From: Deltaproteobacteria bacterium
GTDB lineage: Bacteria; Myxococcota; Kuafuiibacteriia; Kuafuiibacteriales; Kuafuiibacteriaceae
Assembly: GCA_016713425.1 (NCBI GenBank)
Contig: JADJPE010000005.1
Span: forward strand, 3,782,001-3,846,000
Reading direction: 5' to 3'
DNA length: 64,000 bases
Every line of letters begins with the position of its first letter. The first letter of the stretch is position 1. Position numbers and translations under genes: made by a program. The notes beneath the pieces were generated by a model. The model worked only from the letters and a program-made list of their open reading frames with translations, made no database searches and had not been told where the DNA came from. Below are positions 8,178 through 19,354 of this stretch, in pieces.

Positions 8178-10001
8178 GTGGAAACCGTCGAGCCGCCCGT
8201 CGACGCGCGTGTCGAGCGGTTGAACGCGCGCCTCTTGGAGCTCGAGGTCGAGCTCCAAGATCTCCGCGGAGAACTCGAGCGATCGGAGCGTCGCGTCGAG
8301 GCGATGAAGCAGATCGGGCGCGCGCTCGGCTCGACCGTTGAGCTGGATCCGCTGTTGGCTGAGATCGTCGAGCGCACGAGCGAGCTTCTCGAGGCCGATC
8401 GGACGACGCTCTTTCTCGTCGACCGCCAGAAGCATGAGCTATGGTCCAAGGTTCTTCAGGGCGACGAGGTCCTCGAAATCCGACTGCCTTTTGGCCTTGG
8501 CGTCGTGGGCTGGGTCGCAGAGCAAGGAGAGCCGCAGAACATCAAGGACGCCTATACGGATGACCGATTCAATGCCGCGGTCGATCTGAAGTCAGGGTAC
8601 CGGACGCGTTCGATCCTCGCGTGGCCGATTCGAGCGCCCCACGACAGCGCGATTATTGGTGTGATTCAGGTGCTCAACAAGCGTCGGGGTGCCTTCACAC
8701 GAGATGACGAGCGACTCCTCGAAGCCATCGCGTCCGAGATCGGCGTCGCGCTCGAGGTGGCGACGTTGTTCGCGGAGAATGCGGAGCGAACCCGAGCGCT
8801 GGTCCGAACGCAGAGTGAGCTTTCGTTCTTGCTCGAGACGGAGCGCGCGATCTCACAGTCTGCCTCCCTCGATGAGATGCTCGCGTCCATTTTGGCGACC
8901 GCGCTCGAGACGATGCAGGCGCGATCGGGCGCCATCTATGTCTTGGATGCCAAGAGCCCGCGCGATTCTGGAATCGGATACCTCACCCGCGCGGCTTCGG
9001 GCGGGGCGCGAGGGAAGATCTTTCCGCGAACGATCGCACTCGAAGAAGAGTCGATCGTCGCGGACGTCGTGCGCCAGAAAGAGACGCGCCGTGGGAAGGG
9101 GACGATGAGCGGACTCTTGGCGTTGCCCGTTCGCTCCGATGAAGGCTCGGTCATCGGTGTGTTTTGTCTCGTCCACGGCGATCAAGAGCTGTGCTTCGAC
9201 GCCGAAGAGGAACGATCGATTTCGGCCGTCACCGCACAGGCCGGACGCGCCATCGATCGGGATCGGCGCCGGCGAGAGCGCGAGCGCTCCGAGCGACTTG
9301 CGACGATCGGCCGGATGCTGGCGGGCGTCGTGCACGATCTGAAGACCCCGATGACGCTCATCTCTGGATATTCAGAGATGATGGCGGAGTCGAAGACCAA
9401 GACGGAGCGGGCACAGTATGCGCGCCTCATCGGTCGCCAGATCGAGAACGTATCATCGATGACGAGAGGACTGCTTTCGTTTGCGCGCGGAGAGCGGACG
9501 GTGCTCATTCGCAAGGTTCACATTCGGGCGTTCATGGATGAGATGCGGGAGGAACTGCAGCGTGAATTCGAGGGGACGCCGATCACGCTCGTCGTCGACG
9601 TTGGCTATCGGGGCGTTGCGCGTTTCGACGAAACGAAGCTCCGGCGTGTGTTCCACAACATAGCCCGCAACGCCCGTGAAGCGATGCCTGATGGCGGTAC
9701 GTTCGCGGTCGACGTTCGGCAGGAGGAGGGGAACGGGCTCGTTTTTGAGTTCGCGGACACCGGACCCGGCGTTCCGCCTGAGCTTCGTGGTGCGCTTTTC
9801 GAACCCTTTGCGACGGCCGGAAAGCGCCGCGGGACCGGCCTAGGCCTCGCAATGGTCAAGCAGATCGCGGAGGAGCATCGAGGGACGGTCAGCTATGAAT
9901 CGGGTCCGGGAGGCACGGTGTTCACGGTCCGCTTGCCGTTGGACGCCTCCACCGGCGGCACGGCCGAAGCCGCGCGCGAGCAGCCTGAGCAGCTCGAGTA
10001 A
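8178..10001 (+). CDS. Double-GAF sensor histidine kinase
   Basis: A soluble sensor kinase of 607 aa starting at GTG 8178. An N-terminal coiled coil (about 10-50) leads into GAF domain 1 (about 55-195), a linking helix, GAF domain 2 (about 225-365), a HisKA dimerisation domain and a HATPase domain. The H-box is GVVHDLKTPM with phospho-acceptor His386. The ATP site has the N-box NIARNAREAMPDGG, G1 DTGPGVP and G2 GTGLGLAMV. No membrane segment or signal peptide is visible, so it should sense an intracellular ligand or redox/light state through GAF. No response regulator lies next to it. The C-terminus runs into a repeat rich in agcagc/gagcagc that continues past the stop codon. Confidence 0.92.
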   Translation: METVEPPVDARVERLNARLLELEVELQDLRGELERSERRVEAMKQIGRALGSTVELDPLLAEIVERTSELLEADRTTLFLVDRQKHELWSKVLQGDEVLEIRLPFGLGVVGWVAEQGEPQNIKDAYTDDRFNAAVDLKSGYRTRSILAWPIRAPHDSAIIGVIQVLNKRRGAFTRDDERLLEAIASEIGVALEVATLFAENAERTRALVRTQSELSFLLETERAISQSASLDEMLASILATALETMQARSGAIYVLDAKSPRDSGIGYLTRAASGGARGKIFPRTIALEEESIVADVVRQKETRRGKGTMSGLLALPVRSDEGSVIGVFCLVHGDQELCFDAEEERSISAVTAQAGRAIDRDRRRRERERSERLATIGRMLAGVVHDLKTPMTLISGYSEMMAESKTKTERAQYARLIGRQIENVSSMTRGLLSFARGERTVLIRKVHIRAFMDEMREELQREFEGTPITLVVDVGYRGVARFDETKLRRVFHNIARNAREAMPDGGTFAVDVRQEEGNGLVFEFADTGPGVPPELRGALFEPFATAGKRRGTGLGLAMVKQIAEEHRGTVSYESGPGGTVFTVRLPLDASTGGTAEAAREQPEQLE

Positions 10002-10060
10002 GCCCGAGCAGCTCGAGCAGCCCGAGCAGCTCGTAGCCAAGCCAGGGTATGAGGTGGCGT

Positions 10061-10462
10061 TTACTTGCCCTGAAGAAGGGCGTCGATCGTCGCTTGGTCT
10101 GCTCCCGGGAACTCGTAGTTGTCGAGGTTGGCGGGTGCGACCCAACGGTAGTCATAGATGCCGCGCATCATGATCGCTTCTTCTGGGGATTCGAGGGTGC
10201 ATCGGTACACGTGAAAGTCGATCACGTAGGCCTCATATTCGTGATTGACCGCGACGACGAGCTCGCCGACGTCGACGTCGACGTCCATGTCCTCCCGGAG
10301 CTCGCGCGCGAGTGCTGCTTCATCGCTTTCGCCTTCTTCGACGCGCCCGCCCGGAAACTCCCACAACAGGGGGAGCGAACTCGTTGGCTTCCGCTGAGTG
10401 ATCAGGTAGCGGCCTTCCCGTTCAATTTGCGCCGCGACCACGCGAATCCTCCGCTTTTCCAT
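10061..10462 (-). CDS. Nudix hydrolase, MutT-like
   Basis: A 133-aa Nudix protein starting at MEKRRIRVVAAQIE; the upstream part of the open frame is not needed. Family members cleave nucleoside diphosphate-X compounds, and the size and architecture (WEFPGGRVEEGE) resemble MutT/CTP pyrophosphohydrolases that clean oxidised nucleotides. The Nudix box is present as G-x5-E-x7-REL-R-E-D-M-D-V, with the second Glu of EExG replaced by Asp and its Gly replaced by Asp. The metal-binding core RELRE is intact, so activity is plausible. The start lies 1 bp beyond the stop of the preceding exported-protein gene, so the two are probably co-transcribed. Confidence 0.85.
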   Translation of the reverse strand: MEKRRIRVVAAQIEREGRYLITQRKPTSSLPLLWEFPGGRVEEGESDEAALARELREDMDVDVDVGELVVAVNHEYEAYVIDFHVYRCTLESPEEAIMMRGIYDYRWVAPANLDNYEFPGADQATIDALLQGK

Positions 10463-10463
10463 C

Positions 10464-11717
10464 CTAGGGGGAGAAGAATGCCACAACTGATAGACGTAAG
10501 CCACGGATTGCATGGCACGTGTCTCCGACCAAGTCGAAGTACGCCTGTGGGGCGGTCTTCTTGAGTTTCGGCAGGTTGGCGTAGGCGCTTCGCAGCGCTT
10601 CGGTCGTGTTCGCGAGGTCCCTGACCGCAGCTCGAATCGTTCGGATTTCCGTGGGTGATGGGCGGAAAACACCCCAGCTGTGCGCCAGCGCAAGCGTTTC
10701 GAGGAAGTGACCCGAGAACTTGAGCTTCTGAATCAGCAGCGGCGCCGCGTATCGTGGCTGAGCGGCGATCATTCGGTCGTAGATGCGACGTTCTGCGTCG
10801 AACCTGAAGAGCAGGATCTCGAGCTGCTCTCTCAGCCGCCGACTTGCCGCGGGATCTCGGCTTTGGGCCGTGCCGTATGCGACCGCCTGGATGAGATGCG
10901 TGCCGCCGCACGTATGGGCGAAGATGCCTTGCTTGCGCTTTTCGACGAGGTCGGGTCGCTGTGCGCGCATCGGCTCGACCAGGAATGACTGAAGGCGCTC
11001 GAGCTCCGCCAACGACGCCAGCCAGAGGTCGCGTAGCGAACGGCCGCCGTCCGCGAGTGCGATGGTTGCATCGAGCTCGTGCGTCATCAGGAGAGCGAGG
11101 AGGCCCCAGCCGATACCGCGGAAGTCTTCCTCGGTTTTAGGGAACGCCAACGACCGTGCGCCATCGTCGACGAGTTTGGCGAGCGTGACGGTGTCGCCGG
11201 TCGAGAGCACGAAACGTCGGGTCGGCGACACGCCAGCATCGACGAGGGCTTTGGTCACAAGCATGCGGTGCGGCTCGATCGGGATCCCTTCCTTGGTTGA
11301 GCGCGGAAACTCGATGAGCACGCCGGCCTCGACATCTGTCTTGGCGTGGTCGCGGTTTCCGTTCCCGTTTCTGCTTCTGCCTCTGCTTCTGCCTCTGTTT
11401 CTGCTTCTCTTTCTGTTGGCGCTGCGGTCGTGGCTGACCATGGCGAAGTCGTGGACGATCACGTCCACGACCGGTCGTCCATCCGAAGCCGTGAGCTTGG
11501 GACCGAAGGCCACTACGCCATGCGCCAAGATCCACGCGTTGTGGACGTCGCGGACCTCCGCGTCCACCGTGTTCTCGAGCGTGCGAAGGAGAGATTCGGC
11601 CTCGGCGCGCGTGGCCTCTCGTGGGATCTCTTGATGCGTGGGGTTGGCGGCTTTGCTTTGCTTGGCGCTAACCGCGACGCCGAGCACCATTGCGAACGCG
11701 AGTCGTGTCGCACGCAC
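10464..11717 (-). CDS. Predicted exported protein of unknown function
   Basis: Family not recognised. GTG at 11717 is chosen because it directly precedes a good signal peptide: a basic n-region (RATR), a hydrophobic stretch LAFAMVLGVAV and a possible cleavage site after VSA. The frame continues upstream to 11903 without protein-like sequence. The mature part (about 400 aa) is helical, Leu/Ala/Arg-rich, with ILAHGVVAFGPKL near the start and WGLLALLMTHELDA in the middle. A 26-residue basic insert rich in Arg/Asn/Gly comes from a 6-bp pyrimidine repeat (11357-11416). The gene is directly followed by the Nudix gene. Confidence 0.65.
   Translation of the reverse strand: MRATRLAFAMVLGVAVSAKQSKAANPTHQEIPREATRAEAESLLRTLENTVDAEVRDVHNAWILAHGVVAFGPKLTASDGRPVVDVIVHDFAMVSHDRSANRKRSRNRGRSRGRSRNGNGNRDHAKTDVEAGVLIEFPRSTKEGIPIEPHRMLVTKALVDAGVSPTRRFVLSTGDTVTLAKLVDDGARSLAFPKTEEDFRGIGWGLLALLMTHELDATIALADGGRSLRDLWLASLAELERLQSFLVEPMRAQRPDLVEKRKQGIFAHTCGGTHLIQAVAYGTAQSRDPAASRRLREQLEILLFRFDAERRIYDRMIAAQPRYAAPLLIQKLKFSGHFLETLALAHSWGVFRPSPTEIRTIRAAVRDLANTTEALRSAYANLPKLKKTAPQAYFDLVGDTCHAIRGLRLSVVAFFSP
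11357..11416. repeat. Hexanucleotide pyrimidine-rich repeat inside a gene
   Basis: About ten imperfect 6-bp units of ttctgc/cctctg type on the plus strand. They are in frame with the minus-strand exported protein and encode a basic Arg/Asn/Gly/Ser insert. The flanking protein is non-repetitive, so this looks like repeat expansion in a surface loop. Confidence 0.75.
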
Positions 11718-11987
11718 GCGCCGAACGCACAGGTGAGGGGCGTGTTTGCGGGGGCGGGGTCGGTAACAAAGTGTTCGGCAACCAGGATGCTTGTGATGCG
11801 ACGCCATGCCGGGCGCACGGCCGAGATCTTGGGGCTCCGGATGCTGTCCTCGCCGCATGGCTGTCACGGCTTTTCCCAAGCATCCAGCCGATTCGCAATG
11901 CACGTTCCGCGCTCGATGGCATCTTTCAGGGGCGGCCGCATCCTTACGCTTGACCCGGCCGGTCTTCAGCTTTACGGAGCCAGTCCA

Positions 11988-12060
11988 GGGCCCTTAGCTC
12001 AGCTGGTAGAGCAGGGGATTTTTAATCCCAAGGCCGCAGGTTCGAGCCCTGCAGGGCCCA
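11988..12060 (+). tRNA. tRNA-Lys (anticodon TTT)
   Basis: The 73-nt sequence folds as a complete cloverleaf. The acceptor stem GGGCCCT/AGGGCCC is perfect, the D-stem is GCTC/GAGC, and the anticodon loop TTTTTAA places TTT at 12021-12023. The T-arm is GCAGG-TTCGAGC-CCTGC and the discriminator base is A. The outermost anticodon-stem pair (G27-A43) is mismatched. CCA is not encoded. No integrase or duplicated 3' end is seen nearby. Confidence 0.96.
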
Positions 12061-12107
12061 TTCAATTTGCCTCGTGATTGTGGTTTCTTCCCCACCTTGT
12101 TGACCCC

Positions 12108-13544
12108 TCAATCGTTCTCGGCGGTCGTCTGGTCTGCGGCGCGAATCTCCTGCCAGCCGGCCAGTGCTTCCGTCCGACTTGCGGCGAAGTCAACGCGCGG
12201 CGCCGGATAATTCGTCTTTGACGACGCCGCGGAGCCCCAAGGCTTGTGAAGGGCGCGGTTTGGGATTGGCGCGAGCTCAGGGACCCACCGCCGAACGTAC
12301 GCGCCGTCGCCGTCGAACTGTTCACCCTGTCGAACGGGGCTGAAGATCCTGAAATACGGCGCAGCATCGGTGCCGCATCCGGCCGTCCATTGCCATCCGA
12401 GCGTGTTGTTGGCCAGGTTCGCGTCGACCAAGGTGTCCCAAAACCAGCGCGCCCCTTCTAGCCACGGGATCCGGCAGTTCTTGACCAGAAACGACGCCGT
12501 CAACATGCGCGCACGGTTGTGCATCCAGCCGGTCGTCCAAAGCTCGCGCATGCCGGCGTCGACCATGGGGTAGCCCGTCCGCCCACGCTGCCAGTCTCGC
12601 AGGAGCTCTCCGTAATCCTGACGCCAAGGATAGCGCGAGAATTTTGCCTGCAAGGGAGCGACAGGGGTGTGTGGCCAGTGATGCAGCGTGTAGTGCGCGA
12701 ATTCGCGCCATCCGAGCTGCCGGAGATAGCTCTCGGCCGCGTCTTCAGACGCAGCGCCCCGACTCGTGGCGGCCCCGACTGCGTGCCAGATCTGACTGGG
12801 GCTCAGTTCGCCGAAGTGCAGGTGCGGCGAGAGGCGGGAGATGCCGTCGAGGCCTGGAAAGTCGCGCCCGTGCGGATAGTCGGCGAGTCCGTTTTCGCAG
12901 AAGCGCTGTAGTCGAGCGTGTGCGCGTGCCTCGCCCGGTTGCCACGCGTTTTCGAGCCCAACATCCCAACGAACGCGAGGCCGTAGGCGGAGCGTGTCGA
13001 CCGGCTGATGCTCCGGCCACCTTGACGGCCCTCGCAGCTTGGGCGCCGCCAACGGAGCACGCGGCGGCTCGCGCCTTCGGATGGCTCGCCAAAAAGGTGT
13101 GAAGACCTGGTAGGGCGTCCCGTCGGCCTTGCATAGTGTCGAAGGCTCCACGAGAAGCGTCGAAGCGCAGTGGTTGACCTGTGTGCCGTCGACACACAGC
13201 GCTTCTTCGATCATTCGATCGCGTGCGACGATGGCCGGCTCGTATCGTCGGTTCCAGTAGACGGCGCTGGCCCCGGTGTCGCGCACGAGTGCACGAAGGA
13301 CGGTGAGTGAATCGCCCGCCCGCACGATGAGACGTGAGCCGCGTGCGATGAGCGACTCGTCGAGCGCAACCAGGCTCCAATGCAGCCACCAGCGGGACGC
13401 TGCGCCAGGCGCCCAAGGTGCCTCCTCGTGCGGTGCTGATACGTAGACGGGGACAACGTGGGTATGCTCCTTGGCTGCTCGATGTAGGGCCGGGTGATCC
13501 GCGAGACGAAGGTCCCGATGAAACCAGACGATCGCAGTAGACAT
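12108..13544 (-). CDS. phr: Deoxyribodipyrimidine photolyase (CPD class I)
   Basis: Light-driven repair of cyclobutane pyrimidine dimers. The protein is 478 aa, normal for the family. The N-terminal Rossmann-like antenna domain begins AIVWFHRDLRLADHPAL. The C-terminal FAD domain has the usual signatures: LSPHLHFGELSP, RQLGWREFAHY, GYPMVDAGMRELWTTGWMHNR and NNTLGWQWTAGCGTDAAPYFRIF, the last carrying a Trp of the electron-transfer triad. The start ATG lies only 6 bp after the stop of the pseudokinase gene, so it is probably the last gene of the mutY-pseudokinase-phr block. It converges on the tRNA-Lys gene. Confidence 0.95.
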   Translation of the reverse strand: MSTAIVWFHRDLRLADHPALHRAAKEHTHVVPVYVSAPHEEAPWAPGAASRWWLHWSLVALDESLIARGSRLIVRAGDSLTVLRALVRDTGASAVYWNRRYEPAIVARDRMIEEALCVDGTQVNHCASTLLVEPSTLCKADGTPYQVFTPFWRAIRRREPPRAPLAAPKLRGPSRWPEHQPVDTLRLRPRVRWDVGLENAWQPGEARAHARLQRFCENGLADYPHGRDFPGLDGISRLSPHLHFGELSPSQIWHAVGAATSRGAASEDAAESYLRQLGWREFAHYTLHHWPHTPVAPLQAKFSRYPWRQDYGELLRDWQRGRTGYPMVDAGMRELWTTGWMHNRARMLTASFLVKNCRIPWLEGARWFWDTLVDANLANNTLGWQWTAGCGTDAAPYFRIFSPVRQGEQFDGDGAYVRRWVPELAPIPNRALHKPWGSAASSKTNYPAPRVDFAASRTEALAGWQEIRAADQTTAEND

Positions 13545-13550
13545 GAAATC

Positions 13551-16091
<2,541 letters not shown>

Positions 16092-16134
16092 GGTGCCTCT
16101 CAGAGCCTCGAGCATAGCTGGCTCATCGCGTCTC

Positions 16135-17472
16135 TCAAACGCGCTTCTTCAGCTTTGTCATCCGGGGCGGAGTTTCTTGGTCCGCGTGGGCTGCATCATG
16201 GACGCAGCCTTGGGGTCCGACCGCCTCGTCGACTACGTACTTTCGGGGTGATTGCGGCGACGCGACCGTGACTGTCCTCCGTCCGGGAAAACGGGTGATC
16301 GAGCGCAACGCGGCCGGAAGTCCAGCCCTCAAAACGCGCACTGTGGCGGACGGCACGCCCACGCGATCGAGCGCGTCGAGTGGAACGGCCTTCAGACCCA
16401 TATCCGCAACTTTGGTCTCCCAACTCTCGCTCTTGCCGACCCCTTTCTCTCCGGCCACGCCCTGGACTCCGGCGATGGGCTCGACGCGCATCACATCTAT
16501 GTCCAGGGTTCGGTGCGTCAGCATGTGTTTGACGTTCCCTGTGGGTGTGCACCGCGTCGGCGTCGTCGTCGCCCAACCGAAACGCGGCGCGAGCCGTTGC
16601 GTGACTTCGGTCGCCGACAGATGACCGGGGAGTAAGGGTACGGCGTGAAGTCCAGCAAACAGCCCGTCCTCGGGCTGCCTCTCCAGAACGATCGTCGCAC
16701 GGGCATGCTCGACCCCATCGGAACGGTCGTCCGTGATGATGATGACGACGGCTGTGAGCTTGACTGTTGGGCGAGTCTTTCTCAGCCGAGGGGGCGGGAT
16801 CACGTGGGTGCGTTTGGTTTGATGCGCCTCGCATGCTCCGGCGACGGGGCAGACGTCGCACTTGGGTGAGCGTGGCGTGCAGACGAGAGCCCCGAGCTCC
16901 ATGATCGCTTGATTCAAGTCGCCCGGGGCCTCGCCCCGGACGAGCGCCTGCGCCATCTCGAGAATCGTCTTTGCGCCGGGCGCAGATTTGGGGTCGGTCT
17001 CGAGGCCCTGAATTCGCGCGAGCACGCGTTCTACGTTCCCGTCGACGGCCGGTGTTTCCTCGGCGAACGCGATCGAGGCGACCGCGCCCGCGGTGTACCG
17101 TCCAAAGCCCGGCAGTGTCTTGAGCTCGGCCGCGGACGAAGGCAACCGGCCTTCGTGCACTCGAAGGATCGTTTCGGCCGCCTGGAGCATCAGCCGAGCT
17201 CGCCGGTAGTAGCCAAGACCCGACCAAACGGCTCGGACTTCGTCCGGCGCCGCTGCCGCCAGTGTGCGGACATCGGGCCATCGTCCGACAAAGGCCGCAT
17301 AATAGGGGAGGACGGTGTCGACGCGTGTCTGTTGGAGCATGATCTCCGAGACCCAGACCCGATAGGCATCCACTTCATGACGCCAGGGCAGATCGCGCTT
17401 GTTCTCGCGATACCAGCCTAAAAGCGCTGATCTGAGCCCCTTCAGGTTCGATGGGGGGCGACGGCTGCTCAC
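16135..17472 (-). CDS. mutY: A/G-specific adenine glycosylase
   Basis: Removes adenine mispaired with 8-oxoguanine. With GTG at 17472 the protein is 445 aa. The catalytic domain shows EIMLQQTRV (Glu43), the helix-hairpin-helix LPGFGRYTAGAVAS and the catalytic Asp144 in TPAVDGNVERV. The [4Fe-4S] ligands are Cys198, 205, 208 and 214 (C-x6-C-x2-C-x5-C). The C-terminal half is the Nudix-like 8-oxoG recognition domain (AGLHAVPLLPGHL), extended by about 60 residues. The frame is open to 17793 but that part is not family-like; GTG 17472 is an estimate. First gene of the mutY-pseudokinase-phr block; divergent from the lipoprotein at 17615. Confidence 0.93.
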   Translation of the reverse strand: MSSRRPPSNLKGLRSALLGWYRENKRDLPWRHEVDAYRVWVSEIMLQQTRVDTVLPYYAAFVGRWPDVRTLAAAAPDEVRAVWSGLGYYRRARLMLQAAETILRVHEGRLPSSAAELKTLPGFGRYTAGAVASIAFAEETPAVDGNVERVLARIQGLETDPKSAPGAKTILEMAQALVRGEAPGDLNQAIMELGALVCTPRSPKCDVCPVAGACEAHQTKRTHVIPPPRLRKTRPTVKLTAVVIIITDDRSDGVEHARATIVLERQPEDGLFAGLHAVPLLPGHLSATEVTQRLAPRFGWATTTPTRCTPTGNVKHMLTHRTLDIDVMRVEPIAGVQGVAGEKGVGKSESWETKVADMGLKAVPLDALDRVGVPSATVRVLRAGLPAALRSITRFPGRRTVTVASPQSPRKYVVDEAVGPQGCVHDAAHADQETPPRMTKLKKRV

Positions 17473-17614
17473 GTCTCTCGGCGTCGAACGTGAGGCAACC
17501 AGAGTCAAGCGTGCCCCACAAGGTCGGAGCCTCTCGCACCGGGAATGTGCCCACTTCAAAGGATTTGGCTCCGGCAATCGACGCAGATCCAGGGCTCTGC
17601 TATGAGGTCCGGGC

Positions 17615-18094
17615 ATGGTTCTTCGAACTCGACGAAAGCAGGGCGGCCGCACTCGGCACGTGCATCTGCTGCGGGTGTTGAGCCGGTTGAGCTTGCTGAG
17701 CCTGGGACACGTGGCGGTGTTGGGTTCATGCGCCTGCGCTTCGTCGACGCCGGCTCCGCAGTCCACGGAGAAGCCGCTGTACATCGGCGGCATTCGACAA
17801 AGGCCTTTGACGGTTGATGAGGCGGCCTCGATGGTCGGCAGTCGATCGACCGAGCTGTCAAGATGCTACGGACGTGAGCGCGTCAATCTCGATGCGTCGC
17901 GTCTTTCTGATTATGTCTTCCAGCTCCAGATCCCGACAGACGGAACGAAGCCAGCGGTTACGGTCCAGAAGGCGACGGATCCGAAACAGAAGATGCTCGA
18001 GTCATGCCTGATGACGGTTCTGGCTTCGACGCGTTTTCCTGCGCACGTCGGCAAGCCGCTGACGATCAATGTTCCAATTGAGGCACCGCAATGA
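17615..18094 (+). CDS. Small lipoprotein, TonB-C/AgmX-like
   Basis: 159 aa. The N-terminus is basic, then hydrophobic, ending in a plausible lipobox (LGSC, with a second Cys two residues on). The remainder resembles the short C-terminal domain of AgmX/PglI and TonB-like proteins: ELSRCYGRE, then VFQLQIPTDG, a Cys-Leu pair (ESCLMTVLASTRFPA) and a final strand. The paired Cys residues are typical of that group. Its function is not known; a cell-envelope role is inferred. It is co-directional with mglB, 158 bp upstream, and could share regulation with it. Confidence 0.65.
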   Translation: MVLRTRRKQGGRTRHVHLLRVLSRLSLLSLGHVAVLGSCACASSTPAPQSTEKPLYIGGIRQRPLTVDEAASMVGSRSTELSRCYGRERVNLDASRLSDYVFQLQIPTDGTKPAVTVQKATDPKQKMLESCLMTVLASTRFPAHVGKPLTINVPIEAPQ

Positions 18095-18252
18095 TCACGG
18101 TCGAACGCACGGAGGAGAACGTTGTGGGCCTATATCGCACAACACCAATCTTGCGGCACGATTTTGCCATGCTAGGATGGCGGCCGCTCGAGACACAAAG
18201 TGGCGCCGGCTTCATTGAGCCAGGAACGAGGCTGAAAGTGGGGAATAGATAG

Positions 18253-18732
18253 ATGTCGTCGCAGATGGTGATGTACGACGAAGAGTTTCGTCACATCGAG
18301 ACCGTTTGCGAGAGACTCGCACGCGATTCGGTTGCGCGCGCAGTCTTTCTCATCGACAAGAACGGTCAGCTCATCGTGGCCGCTGGGCAGAGCGCCAATT
18401 TCGACACGACTTCATTGGCCTCGTTGGTGGCGGGTGAGATTGCGGCGACCGGCGGACTTGCGCAGCTCATGGGCGAGCGCGAATTCAGCACGTTGTTTCA
18501 TGAAGGCGACCGGGACAACTTGCACATCTCAGTGGTCGCGAGCCGCGCGATCCTTGTGGTTATTTTCGACAAGCGAACAAGCCTGGGGCTTGTTCGTCTT
18601 CGGGTGAAGAAAGGGGCAGAAGAGCTCGAAACCATCTTCCAAGCGTTGGTTGAACGTACGGCCAAGGAGGGGGCTCAGACTCCGTTTGCCGAGCTCACCG
18701 ACGAGGACATCGACAACCTTTTTTCGGTTTAA
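18253..18732 (+). CDS. mglB: MglB, roadblock/LC7 GTPase-activating protein
   Basis: 159 aa, the size and sequence type of Myxococcus MglB. The roadblock/LC7 domain is clear: RAVFLIDKNGQLIVAAG, LASLVAGEIAATGGLAQL, HISVVASRAILVVIFD and SLGLVRLRV. In Myxococcus, MglB is the GAP of MglA and marks the lagging pole. It stands immediately upstream of mglA with a 12-bp gap, the canonical order. The start ATG follows a purine-rich stretch (ggggaa) by 7 bp. Confidence 0.95.
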   Translation: MSSQMVMYDEEFRHIETVCERLARDSVARAVFLIDKNGQLIVAAGQSANFDTTSLASLVAGEIAATGGLAQLMGEREFSTLFHEGDRDNLHISVVASRAILVVIFDKRTSLGLVRLRVKKGAEELETIFQALVERTAKEGAQTPFAELTDEDIDNLFSV

Positions 18733-18744
18733 GAGAACAGGCCT

Positions 18745-19335
18745 GTGTCGTTCATCAATTACTCATCGCGGGAGATCAACTGCAAGATCGTCTATTACGG
18801 TCCCGGCCTGTGCGGGAAGACGACCAATCTCCATTACATCTACAATAAGACGAGTCCCCAGGCGAAAGGGAAGATGATCTCCCTTGCTACGGAGACCGAG
18901 CGTACCTTGTTCTTCGACTTCTTGCCGCTTCAGCTCGGGGAGATTCGAGGCTTCAAGACGCGCTTCCATCTGTATACCGTTCCTGGGCAAGTCTTCTACG
19001 ACGCGAGCCGGAAGCTGATCCTCAAGGGGGTCGATGGCATCGTGTTTGTCGCCGATAGCCAGCGAGCGCGCATGGAGGCCAACGAGGAGTCGATCTTCAA
19101 CTTGGCCGACAACCTGAAGGAGCAGTGCTACGACATTGCCAAGATCCCGATGGTACTCCAGTACAACAAGCGAGATCTGCCCATGGCGGCGCCGGCCGAG
19201 GAATTGACGCGCCGGCTCAACACGCGTCAGTGGCCTGAGTTCATGGCGACGGCGACCAATGGTTTCGGTGTGTTCGACACGCTCAAAGAGATCGCCAAGC
19301 TCGTTCTGCAAGAGCTGAAGAAGGGCACCCGGTAG
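18745..19335 (+). CDS. mglA: MglA, Ras-like polarity GTPase
   Basis: 196 aa with GTG start at 18745, like Myxococcus MglA (195 aa). The P-loop is GPGLCGKTT, the G3 region reads TVPGQVFYD (the MglA-type variant of DxxG) and G4 is NKRDLP. The protein cycles between GTP-bound leading-pole and GDP forms and directs gliding and type IV pilus polarity; here that role is inferred by family. It ends 19 bp from a convergent Ser/Thr kinase gene, with no room for a separate terminator. Confidence 0.96.
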   Translation: MSFINYSSREINCKIVYYGPGLCGKTTNLHYIYNKTSPQAKGKMISLATETERTLFFDFLPLQLGEIRGFKTRFHLYTVPGQVFYDASRKLILKGVDGIVFVADSQRARMEANEESIFNLADNLKEQCYDIAKIPMVLQYNKRDLPMAAPAEELTRRLNTRQWPEFMATATNGFGVFDTLKEIAKLVLQELKKGTR

Positions 19336-19354
19336 AGCTGCCCCCTCCGCGCTG

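Noticed and set aside
11988..12060. tRNA-Lys as an integration site for a genomic island
   Set aside because: No integrase, no duplicated 3' end and no change in gene style on either side in this window.
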